Shown: positions 25,423 to 33,248 of the stretch, piece by piece | Layout: the number at the start of each line of letters is the position of its first letter | Position numbering within the stretch: the first letter of the stretch is position 1 | Origin: Azonexaceae bacterium | GTDB lineage: Bacteria; Pseudomonadota; Gammaproteobacteria; Burkholderiales; Rhodocyclaceae | DNA: 64,000 nucleotides | Direction: 5' to 3' | NCBI GenBank assembly: GCA_013335535.1 | Contig: JAAXVL010000006.1 | Span: 1 to 64,000 of the forward strand | The notes under the pieces: model-generated | Told to the model about the DNA's origin: nothing | The model's database searches: none | What the model saw: only the letters and a program-made list of their open reading frames with translations | Translations under genes and position numbers: made by a program

Positions 25423-26289
25423 ATGAAGAAAATTACTGTATTAGCTGCAACACTTGTGAGTGCTGCGATATCTCAATCCGCATATGCACTTCCTGCGCTC
25501 GTTGGTGGTGAAAATGAAATATTTTTCAAAGCGGTAGAGAACTGGGTAGACAAAGATCAGAATGGCGTGATTAGCCAAGGTGACTACTTCTACGGGATCA
25601 TCAACGCTCAAAACATCGATGCAAATGGCGGTACTAATTGGTACGGCTCAGCGACCGATCAACTTTCCGGTTACTTTTTGCAAGAGGTCGCAAGCGTAAC
25701 TGCCACCACCACGGCGAACATCTACAATATTCAGCTAGGCGCTTTTACGGGTGGCTCAGACCCATTCGGCGTTCTTACGGCTGCGGACATTGCTTCTGGT
25801 GCTCAACTTAAGTTGTTTACCGACTCTACCACCCCATTTGTTACAAACACTGGCGTTGTTAATGATATAACCAAGGCTACAGATGGGACCCTTTGGGGAA
25901 CACTGGGTAATACATCTGCGAGCAATTATTGGTATTCCCTCGGGATCATTAACCCCAATATTGTTTTTGCGGCTGGTTTAGCCAACACAGTAGGTAACAC
26001 ATTAGCTGGGCTTGATTTCATCACCAACAATACCGGCAAAGTGTTTGTAGATGTGAACGACCCCAGCGAAAATCTTTTCGACACACAGGTTGCGCTATAT
26101 GCAAATGCAGAAATTGTTGACAAATATGGCCCAACATCGAACCCAGATGCGATCGGTCCTTCTGCATGGCGTTTCCAAGTTAACGACCCCGCGGTTGTAA
26201 ATGCCATTCCTGAACCGGGTTCGTTAGCGCTTCTTGGTTTGAGCCTACTTGGATTTATCGGCGTGCAACGTCGTAAGAGTTCAGTCTAA
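25423..26289 (+). CDS. PEP-CTERM sorting-signal surface protein with an EF-hand-like loop
   Basis: A 288-residue exported protein. Signal peptide: residues 1-22, ending AYA before LPAL. Sorting signal: PEPGSLALLGLSLLGF followed by QRRK at the extreme C-terminus, the PEP motif, hydrophobic helix and basic tail cleaved by exosortase. In between, DKDQNGVISQGD (about residues 44-55) fits a DxDxNGxIxxxD calcium-binding loop. The mature region is rich in Asn, Thr and Gly and has no Cys. GAGGA lies 6-10 bp before the ATG. It is the only PEP-CTERM substrate in the window and presumably a client of XrtA at 41117-42640; its base composition is clearly lower in GC than the core genes. Confidence 0.92.
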   Translation: MKKITVLAATLVSAAISQSAYALPALVGGENEIFFKAVENWVDKDQNGVISQGDYFYGIINAQNIDANGGTNWYGSATDQLSGYFLQEVASVTATTTANIYNIQLGAFTGGSDPFGVLTAADIASGAQLKLFTDSTTPFVTNTGVVNDITKATDGTLWGTLGNTSASNYWYSLGIINPNIVFAAGLANTVGNTLAGLDFITNNTGKVFVDVNDPSENLFDTQVALYANAEIVDKYGPTSNPDAIGPSAWRFQVNDPAVVNAIPEPGSLALLGLSLLGFIGVQRRKSSV

Positions 26290-26310
26290 TTCCAGACAGC
26301 TCCAGTCGGA

Positions 26311-26350
26311 AAGGCCCACCGCTTATAAGCAGTGGGCCTTTTTTATTTTT
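26311..26350 (+). terminator. Intrinsic terminator of the PEP-CTERM gene
   Basis: AAGGCCCAC and GTGGGCCTT form a 9-bp stem with a nested GCTTATAAGC palindrome in the loop, followed by TTTTATTTTT. It lies 22 bp after the PEP-CTERM stop and marks that gene as a single-gene transcript. Confidence 0.9.
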
Positions 26351-26377
26351 CATTGCAGATCAGGAGTATTCGCAGCC

Positions 26378-27466
26378 TCAACACATCAACTGCTCCAATT
26401 CCAACCGAATTGACCGACTTATTGGAGCCACGGAAATACCAACACGCCCAAAGAATCCGAATGGACTAGTTTCAATAGCATTGACAATACACTCAAAATT
26501 CTTGGACAAAGCAGAAGCTCTCTCTGCAAACCTAGGATTCGAAGAAAACTGGCAGCCGGTTTGAGCATACCAGCGAAAAATAACAGGCGTCATCTCTGGC
26601 TGCAAATACATCTCCTTCTGGGTTGCTGTAAGCCAAACACGCTGCATGGCAGCACCTAAATTTACCCAATCTTCAAGACATACCGGGGGTACCTTTGGCC
26701 GAATCAGCAGGTGTGCAGCACAAAATAGAGCAGGCAGGTAATCCAACTGGATTCGAGGTGAGAAAGTCCCCAGAAGATATCGATTAAAGAATTCAACCCG
26801 CCCCCAGCTTTGCATAACCCAACGCATCAATACTGCCGTCAGACGATCTACACCAACAGCTTCTTCCGGTATTCGGTCCTTGCTAAAGCGCGCCCCCCAC
26901 TCGATGATACTTTGGTGCACCTGAAAAGCTTCTGGGCAAGTCAACCGGATGTAAGCACTATCCCAAAGCAATTCGGCAATTTTCTTTCTATCCGAGAAGC
27001 TTTCAAATAGCTGGACCAAATATCCATCCCCAGGAGCATCCAGCAATGCCTGGCGCTGCGCCACCGAAAGCGGCGTCAGGCGCATTGGCCTGCGCTGAAC
27101 AGTTCTCGTTTCGATACACAAATGAAGTGGATCGGGTGAAAATTCAGGTGCCTCGACAAATTGAACCATGTACTTGATCTGTCGCCACTCTATGTCCGAT
27201 TCGGCATACCACTCCATCACCAACCCTTCAGCGCTAGCAGCGATCCGGATGGTCTCCAGCAATGCGCCGTGCGCCATATGGCTGGCGTGCCCGTCAAAAT
27301 CATAGAGAATTTCATCACGGGTATCGTGGCCATGCACGATAAGCTTGTCATCCGCGATAATCTGAAAGCGCCACGGCTGCGTGTTGTCACCACTCGGCGC
27401 CCATCGTGCCCGATCAAGTACGCGTAGGAGCGTTTCCCTAGATAGCTTGCTGCTGCGACCAGCCAT
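26378..27466 (-). CDS. Acg-like nitroreductase-family protein
   Basis: A 362-residue cytoplasmic protein. Seen: RARWAPSGDNTQPWRF near residue 20, the FMN-phosphate-binding motif of the nitroreductase fold in its Acg-like variant, and DFDGHASHMAHGALLETI, also typical. The long helical middle (about 150-300) is not found in small nitroreductases, so this is probably the duplicated-domain Acg type. No classical partner substrate is evident. It starts 2 bp after the stop of the ThiF-like gene, so the two are one transcript. Activity on a peptide or thioester intermediate activated by the ThiF-like partner is a hypothesis only. Confidence 0.75.
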   Translation of the reverse strand: MAGRSSKLSRETLLRVLDRARWAPSGDNTQPWRFQIIADDKLIVHGHDTRDEILYDFDGHASHMAHGALLETIRIAASAEGLVMEWYAESDIEWRQIKYMVQFVEAPEFSPDPLHLCIETRTVQRRPMRLTPLSVAQRQALLDAPGDGYLVQLFESFSDRKKIAELLWDSAYIRLTCPEAFQVHQSIIEWGARFSKDRIPEEAVGVDRLTAVLMRWVMQSWGRVEFFNRYLLGTFSPRIQLDYLPALFCAAHLLIRPKVPPVCLEDWVNLGAAMQRVWLTATQKEMYLQPEMTPVIFRWYAQTGCQFSSNPRFAERASALSKNFECIVNAIETSPFGFFGRVGISVAPISRSIRLELEQLMC

Positions 27467-27468
27467 GA

Positions 27469-28335
27469 TTATCGACTCATTTTTGCAAGTTGCTGCCGGA
27501 CTAAATTACGCATAAGTATCTGCAAGGGATTCTTAGCCCCCCACGGACGCCAAGTACGAACGTAGCGCATCCGATAGGCATCGAACTGACTTCCCCAAGG
27601 CGCCAATTTCACCCCGGGACGATGCAGAGCCAGCTTAAGCACCTCGACTGCAGCGATCCCTGCACAAAGTTCACATGCGGCGATACAAGAAGGGCCACGG
27701 CGCTCAGCGAGGTTAACGCGGGTCATATCCGCCACATACCCGCGTTGCAACATAGCCGGAGACAAACCGACGAGAAATCGAATAGCCATCTCAAGTTCGT
27801 CACAATCTGCAAACCCAAAATACTCCTCGAACGACATCCCTCCTGGACCGAAGACCAACAAGGCTGACCCCAGCCCCAACGGTGCAGCAGTCACGGCCGG
27901 AATTCCCTTTTCTTCGCACGCTTTAAACGTTGCCCGCCGGGTTTCAAAGACAAAGAAGTCCAGTCCATCGACGTAGATATCGACACCATCAAGAAAACTG
28001 TCCATATTTTGCTCCTGAACACCGTCAGGAAATACCCTAAGCTCAACATCAGGATTAACATCCTGAAGCATTTCGGACAACACATCGATTTTCGGGCGAC
28101 CGACTGTTGAGACCATGGCACCAACTTGTCGGTTGAAGTTAACGATGTCAAAGACATCAAAATCTGCAATCGAGAATTTCCCAATACCAAGCCTCGCCAG
28201 AGTAAGCAAGTGAACTCCGCCGACACCACCCAGCCCCCCAATGGCAACATGAGTCTGCCGAAGCCTGGCCTGCTCGGATTCGGTCACCCAGCCGATGTTG
28301 CGTGAGAAAGCATTTCGATAGTCAAATGAAGACAT
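27469..28335 (-). CDS. ThiF/MoeB/E1-like adenylyltransferase
   Basis: A 288-residue E1-superfamily protein. Seen: nucleotide-binding GGLGGVGGVHLLTLARLG near residue 33, the DFDVFDIVNFNRQ motif with the Arg/Asn pair that contacts ATP, and a late GPSCIAACELCAGIAAVEVLK. The usual pair of CxxC zinc motifs is not clearly present; only this cluster of Cys residues is seen. E1 enzymes adenylate the C-terminal glycine of small ubiquitin-like proteins (ThiS, MoaD) or amino acids in peptide modification. No ThiS/MoaD partner is encoded nearby. Co-transcription with the nitroreductase and position beside the PEP-CTERM gene are notable. Confidence 0.82.
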   Translation of the reverse strand: MSSFDYRNAFSRNIGWVTESEQARLRQTHVAIGGLGGVGGVHLLTLARLGIGKFSIADFDVFDIVNFNRQVGAMVSTVGRPKIDVLSEMLQDVNPDVELRVFPDGVQEQNMDSFLDGVDIYVDGLDFFVFETRRATFKACEEKGIPAVTAAPLGLGSALLVFGPGGMSFEEYFGFADCDELEMAIRFLVGLSPAMLQRGYVADMTRVNLAERRGPSCIAACELCAGIAAVEVLKLALHRPGVKLAPWGSQFDAYRMRYVRTWRPWGAKNPLQILMRNLVRQQLAKMSR

Positions 28336-28408
28336 GGTTCTCTACGCCTCGCTTAAAATGCGTTTAAGATGATAAACAGAACACTACCCGAAGCATGAGC
28401 AGCCGCCA

Positions 28409-29638
28409 ATGATCAATCTCGCCGCCGACCTGAGAATGGCAGTATTAAATCTGCAGCGCAATGTCCGCCGCACGCTCGTGGCCATTCTGAGTGTATGCGG
28501 GGGAATTGTGGCCTATCTGCTGGCAAGTGGTTTTATTGCCTGGATTTTTCAAGACATGCGCGAGGCGACCATCCACTCGCAGTTGGGGCACATCCAGATT
28601 TCCCGCCCCGACTATTTTGACAAGGGTATCGCCGACCCCTACCGATATCTGCTTCCAGCTAACTCTGCGGAACAAAAATTGATTGAGGAGAATCCTCAAG
28701 TCAGAACACTAACACCTCGCCTTGCTTTCAGCGGTCTGTTGAGTTTTGGGGAAGCAACGTTACCGTTCATTGGTGACGGGATTGATCCTCAACTTGAATC
28801 CCCAATCAGTACGCGTATCAATATTATCGAAGGCGAGCAACTCAAGGATGCCACTGAATCTTCAGTTATTCTTGGAGAAGGCCTTGCCCGAAGCATCGGC
28901 GCCAAGGTTAGCGACTCTATAGTACTTCTGGTAACCACAGCTAACGGTAGCCCGAATGCCGTGGAACTCAAGGTTGTTGGAAGCTTTGCAACTATCACTA
29001 AAGAGTATGACGACAACGCATTACGTATACCAATACAGGTGGCGCGCAAGCTGATGCGTGTGGAAGGCGCAACTACCTGGGTCGCGTTGTTGAGTTCCAC
29101 GGAATACACGGAACAAGTTGCCGCCACCCTTCACTCGAAATTGCCTAGTGGTACCTACGAGTTGCTCAAATGGAACGAACTGGCAGATTTTTACAACAAG
29201 ACAGTCGCCCTATTTTCCAAACAGGTGGATGTCGTCAAGCTCATTATCGCAGTCATCATCATCCTTACTATATCGAATACCCAGACTATGAGTGTTCTAG
29301 AGCGGACAACCGAGATCGGGACCAGTCTGGCCATCGGCCTAAAACGCAGTGAAATACTGCGCTTGTTCCTGCTTGAGGGGGTGATGATCGGCTTGATTGG
29401 GGGAGCACTGGGCCTCCTGCTAGGTTTTTCGCTGGCGCACATCATTTCGACAATCGGCATACCAATGCCCCCGCCACCCGGTATGGCTCATGGCTACACG
29501 GGGCAAATTCTTGTAACTTCCAAGCTTGCGATCGACGGTCTCATTCTGGCTATTTTCACGACCTTGTTGGCCAGTCTGATGCCAGCCTGGAAAGCCAGCA
29601 GGTTGAATATCGTCGATGCTTTACGGTGCAATCAATAA
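28409..29638 (+). CDS. FtsX/MacB-type ABC transporter permease 1
   Basis: A 409-residue inner-membrane protein. One helix at about residues 20-42 precedes a large periplasmic domain (about 45-270) and three C-terminal helices, the LolC/LolE/MacB topology. A striking GIPMPPPPGMAHG lies between the last helices and is shared with the next gene (GIPMPPPPNANLG). The stop overlaps the next ATG (TAATG). No ATPase is adjacent; the LolD-like ATPase at 23114 is the best candidate partner. The gene lies divergent from the ThiF-like unit with a 73-bp gap. Confidence 0.87.
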   Translation: MINLAADLRMAVLNLQRNVRRTLVAILSVCGGIVAYLLASGFIAWIFQDMREATIHSQLGHIQISRPDYFDKGIADPYRYLLPANSAEQKLIEENPQVRTLTPRLAFSGLLSFGEATLPFIGDGIDPQLESPISTRINIIEGEQLKDATESSVILGEGLARSIGAKVSDSIVLLVTTANGSPNAVELKVVGSFATITKEYDDNALRIPIQVARKLMRVEGATTWVALLSSTEYTEQVAATLHSKLPSGTYELLKWNELADFYNKTVALFSKQVDVVKLIIAVIIILTISNTQTMSVLERTTEIGTSLAIGLKRSEILRLFLLEGVMIGLIGGALGLLLGFSLAHIISTIGIPMPPPPGMAHGYTGQILVTSKLAIDGLILAIFTTLLASLMPAWKASRLNIVDALRCNQ

Positions 29639-30867
29639 TGCCGGAAATGCAATTTCTCCTCTTTGCTCTGCGCAATATATTTCGCCACCGAGCGCGCTCT
29701 GCTGCTACCTTGGCGGCAATCTCCATTGGAGTTGCCAGCCTGATTCTGGCAGGAGGTTTTGTGAAGGATATCTTCATTCAACTGGGTGAAGCGATCATTC
29801 ATTCTCAGACTGGCCATATTCAGGTTACACGCCAAGGTTACCAGGAAGGGAAAAATCGAGCCCCTGAGAATTACCTGATCGAAAAGGCCGCAGATCTCAG
29901 GGCAGAACTTGCAAAAAATATTCCGGCAACAGAAGTGATCACATCGCGCCTCAGCTTTAATGGCACCTTGAATAATGGGAAGCGCGATCTCGGAATCATC
30001 GGCGAAGGGATCGAAGCTAGCCTCGAAAATAAAATGGGCACCTACCTGCAGTTCGTTTCAGGGAGGCCTCTTAAAGATACAGATTTTGATGGTATTGTTA
30101 TCGGCCAAGGTGTTGCAAAAAGTTTGGGCCTAAAAACCGGGGATCGTGTCACCCTGCTTGCCACATTAGCGCAAGGTGCTGTTAATACACTTGATTTCGA
30201 AATCGTCGGAATATTCCAGAGCTTTTCCAAGGATTTTGATGCGAGAGCAGTACGTATCCCGCTAGAATCTGCTCAAAAACTGATGGATACCTCTGCAATC
30301 CACATGCTGGTAGTCGTACTAAAAAAAACGGAAACGACGGCAGAAGCAACAATAAAATCTCGGCAACTCCTTTCAGGAAGAGGTTTTGATGCAACGTCCT
30401 GGAACAAGATTTCCGATTTTTATGAAAAGACAGTCGAACTCTACGATCGCCAATTTGGCGTACTTAAACTTATCATCCTGATCATGGTTTTATTAAGCGT
30501 CGCCAATAGCATTAACATGACCCTTTTTGAACGCACACGAGAATTCGGGACGATGAAGGCGATTGGCGACCGAAGCTCAGATGTTTTCAAGTTGATTACT
30601 ACGGAGAGCCTCTGCTTGGGCGCGTTGGGTGCGCTGCTAGGCATGCTTATTGGTACCATCGCCGCGATCACGATTTCTGCGATCGGTATCCCAATGCCTC
30701 CTCCACCCAACGCAAATCTCGGCTATTCGGCGCTTATTCGACTAGATGCTGTATCAGTTATTGTTGCTGGCACGATCGGTTTCACAGCCTGTGTTCTGGC
30801 CAGCCTGATTCCCGCTCGCCGTGCATCCCGGATCGATATCGGAGAAGCCTTGCGTCACGGCGTTTAA
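29638..30867 (+). CDS. FtsX/MacB-type ABC transporter permease 2
   Basis: A 409-residue paralogue of the preceding gene with the same topology: N-terminal helix, periplasmic domain, three C-terminal helices. ATG 29638 overlaps the upstream stop. Shared segments include the N-terminal IHSQTGHIQVTRQGY and the later GIPMPPPP motif. The two probably form a LolC-LolE-like heterodimer. Lipid, lipoprotein or glycolipid extraction from the inner membrane is the likely reaction, with the LolA-like protein (22268) as a possible acceptor. Confidence 0.87.
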   Translation: MPEMQFLLFALRNIFRHRARSAATLAAISIGVASLILAGGFVKDIFIQLGEAIIHSQTGHIQVTRQGYQEGKNRAPENYLIEKAADLRAELAKNIPATEVITSRLSFNGTLNNGKRDLGIIGEGIEASLENKMGTYLQFVSGRPLKDTDFDGIVIGQGVAKSLGLKTGDRVTLLATLAQGAVNTLDFEIVGIFQSFSKDFDARAVRIPLESAQKLMDTSAIHMLVVVLKKTETTAEATIKSRQLLSGRGFDATSWNKISDFYEKTVELYDRQFGVLKLIILIMVLLSVANSINMTLFERTREFGTMKAIGDRSSDVFKLITTESLCLGALGALLGMLIGTIAAITISAIGIPMPPPPNANLGYSALIRLDAVSVIVAGTIGFTACVLASLIPARRASRIDIGEALRHGV

Positions 30868-30991
30868 ACCAAACCGTGAAATACTTCCATGCATCGCAAC
30901 GGGTTAAGCATCATCCTTCTCCGGATTCCGCTATGATTATGTCCGTTGCTTACACCAAGCGCTTCTCAGCGAATTCATTGAGGAACTGACT

Positions 30992-31612
30992 ATGCTCCGT
31001 ATTTCCGCTCAACTACTTTCTGGCACAAAGTGGCTTGTACTTGCTGCTACACTTGCTATAAGTGCGTGTGCTTCACACCAGCAAGCTCCTATCAACGCCG
31101 CTACTTCCGATTACAGCTACAAAATAGGCCCAGGCGATACACTAAACATCGTCGTATGGCGCAACCCGGAGTTGTCGATGAGCGTGCCGGTTCGCCCCGA
31201 CGGCAAGATTTCCGCCCCCCTAATTGATGATTTGGCCGCTATGGGTAAGGATTCAACCACCTTGGCCCGGGACATCGAAAAGGAACTCGCCAAATTTATT
31301 CGGGATCCTGTGGTTACAGTGATTGTCACCGGCTTTGTCGGTCCTTACAGCGAACAAATTCGTGTTGTCGGAGCAGCAGCCAAGCCGCAAATCCTTGCTT
31401 ACAAGCAGAAAATGACGATTCTTGACGTAATGATCGCAGTGGGGGGCATCACCGACTTCGCTGATGGGAACAAAGCAAGCATCCTGCGAACTGCTGAAAA
31501 CAATGCGCAATACCGGGTTCGACTCAAGGATCTCGTCAAAAACGGCGACGTTTCCGCAAACGTGGAAATGAAACCAGGCGACGTAGTCATCATTCCGCAA
31601 AGCTGGTTTTAA
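30992..31612 (+). CDS. XrtA-system exopolysaccharide export lipoprotein (Wza/EpsE-like)
   Basis: A 206-residue outer-membrane lipoprotein with lipobox LAISAC (Cys26). Seen: DYSYKIGPGDTLNIVVWRNPELS, the polysaccharide-export domain, VRPDGKISAPLIDD, and a SLBB-like domain near GFVGPYSEQIRVVGAA. It lacks the C-terminal transmembrane helix of Wza and is shorter, as usual for XrtA-locus members. It is the first gene of the export module; a hairpin follows at 31631. The 124-bp gap upstream (30868-30991) holds no clear promoter that I could define. Confidence 0.9.
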   Translation: MLRISAQLLSGTKWLVLAATLAISACASHQQAPINAATSDYSYKIGPGDTLNIVVWRNPELSMSVPVRPDGKISAPLIDDLAAMGKDSTTLARDIEKELAKFIRDPVVTVIVTGFVGPYSEQIRVVGAAAKPQILAYKQKMTILDVMIAVGGITDFADGNKASILRTAENNAQYRVRLKDLVKNGDVSANVEMKPGDVVIIPQSWF

Positions 31613-31630
31613 GCCATTTAGAACAACCTA

Positions 31631-31660
31631 CCGCCACCGTAAATCTACGGTGGCGGTTTA
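31631..31660 (+). terminator. Strong hairpin between export lipoprotein and chain-length determinant genes
   Basis: CCGCCACCGT pairs perfectly with ACGGTGGCGG (10-bp stem, 6-base loop) and is followed by TTTATTA. It could be a partial terminator or an RNA-stabilising stem that lowers expression of the downstream export genes relative to the lipoprotein. The T-tract is short, so attenuation rather than full stop is likely. Confidence 0.65.
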
Positions 31661-31676
31661 TTACTTGAGCTCATAG

Positions 31677-33245
31677 ATGGAAGAAATTCTTCGGCAGGCG
31701 ATTACTATCCTGCGTGCAACATGGAAACATCGGCACCTCGGAATGGTTGTCGCGTGGGTGGTTGGTGCCATTGCCGCGGGTGTAATACTACGCATTCCGA
31801 ATCAATTTGAGGCATCCGCCAGGATCTACGTAGACACTCAATCCATATTGCGCCCTTTGATGTCAGGGCTTGCTGTTCAGCCCAATATTGAACAGCAAAT
31901 CATGATGCTCAGCCGTACCCTGATCAGCCGGCCAAATATCGAGAAACTGATTCGCATGGCAGACTTGGATCTGAACATCAAGGGTAAAGCCCAACAAGAA
32001 GCCCTGATTGATTCGTTGGCCAGTGACCTGAAGATACTGGGAGTTGGCCGCGATAATCTCTATACGATCTCTTATCGAGACCCCGATCCTGCAAAGGCCC
32101 AACGCGTTGTACAAGCCCTTGTTTCGATCTTCGTAGAATCAAGCTTGGGCGACAAAAGGCAAGATACCGACTCGGCGCGCAAATTCCTGGAAGAACAAAT
32201 TCGCAACTACGAAAAAAAGCTGGAAGACGCCGAAAACCGCCTTAAAGAATTCAAATTGCGCAATATTGACCTAGCGACCACAGAAGGAAAGTCCGGCATT
32301 GATCGCTTGGGCGACCTTTCAAATCAACTCAACATCGCTCGCCTTCAACTAAGAGAGGCGGAGCAATCACGCGATGCGCTTCGCCGCCAAATCATAGGCG
32401 AAGAGCCCGTGTTATTGCCGGACGCCAACAATGGTGGTGATTCAAGTATTTCCTTGCCGGAAATTGACGGCCGAATTGATACCCAGAAGCGGAATCTGGA
32501 TACATTGCTTCAGCGCTACACCGAGCAGCACCCTGATGTCGTCGGTGCTCGACGTCTGATAAAAGACCTGGAAGAACAGAAACGCCAAGAGCTACAGGCA
32601 CGCAAGAAATTTGCTGCAGCCAATCCTGGAGCATCCGTAAGCAATAATCCCGTCTATCAACAACTGAAAGTATCCCTGGCCGAAGCCGAAGCCAATACCG
32701 CCTCGCTCCGAGCCAGAGTCAGCGAATATGAAGAACGCTACAAGCGCACCACCAGCGTCATGAAGAACCAACCGCAATTGGAAGCGGAATTCGCCCAATT
32801 AAACCGTGACTACGAACTTGACAAACGGAATTATGAGCAACTTGTTTCACGCCGAGACTCCGCTGAAATGTCTGGAAATCTGGATTCAGCTGGCTCTATG
32901 GCCGACTTTCGACTGATTGACCCGCCACGTTCATCATCCAAACCTGTGGCACCGAACCGAATATTGCTTTTCCCTTTAGGCCTTGTTCTCGCAATTGCTG
33001 CGGGTTTGTTTGTTGCTTTTGCGGCCAGCCAGATTCGGCCAGTCTTTTTCGACAGCAAATCTTTGCGCGAAGCTACTGAGCTCCCTGTACTTGGCACTGT
33101 TTCCCTTATTCCAAACGAAACTCGTCGCCTCAAGGAGCGGAACAGTCTCCGCCGTTTCCTGCTTGCGTTAGGTGGTCTTGTAATTGCCTATGCATTAGGC
33201 TTGGGAATTCTTACCTTCCTTTCCCAACGTGCTAGCGGAGGCTAA
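31677..33245 (+). CDS. XrtA-system polysaccharide chain-length determinant (Wzz/PCP type)
   Basis: A 522-residue inner-membrane protein. N-terminal Wzz domain with a helix at about residues 22-42 and LRIPNQFEASARIYVDTQS, a long periplasmic coiled coil (about 150-400) rich in Glu, Gln and Arg, PxxP-type DPPRSSSKPVAPN before the second helix (about 432-452), and a third helix near the C-terminus. This matches the PEP-CTERM/XrtA chain-length family. It should work with the adjacent tyrosine autokinase and the O-ligase (48194) to set polymer length. The C-terminal stop lies 3 bp before the autokinase ATG. Confidence 0.92.
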   Translation: MEEILRQAITILRATWKHRHLGMVVAWVVGAIAAGVILRIPNQFEASARIYVDTQSILRPLMSGLAVQPNIEQQIMMLSRTLISRPNIEKLIRMADLDLNIKGKAQQEALIDSLASDLKILGVGRDNLYTISYRDPDPAKAQRVVQALVSIFVESSLGDKRQDTDSARKFLEEQIRNYEKKLEDAENRLKEFKLRNIDLATTEGKSGIDRLGDLSNQLNIARLQLREAEQSRDALRRQIIGEEPVLLPDANNGGDSSISLPEIDGRIDTQKRNLDTLLQRYTEQHPDVVGARRLIKDLEEQKRQELQARKKFAAANPGASVSNNPVYQQLKVSLAEAEANTASLRARVSEYEERYKRTTSVMKNQPQLEAEFAQLNRDYELDKRNYEQLVSRRDSAEMSGNLDSAGSMADFRLIDPPRSSSKPVAPNRILLFPLGLVLAIAAGLFVAFAASQIRPVFFDSKSLREATELPVLGTVSLIPNETRRLKERNSLRRFLLALGGLVIAYALGLGILTFLSQRASGG

Positions 33246-33248
33246 TTG

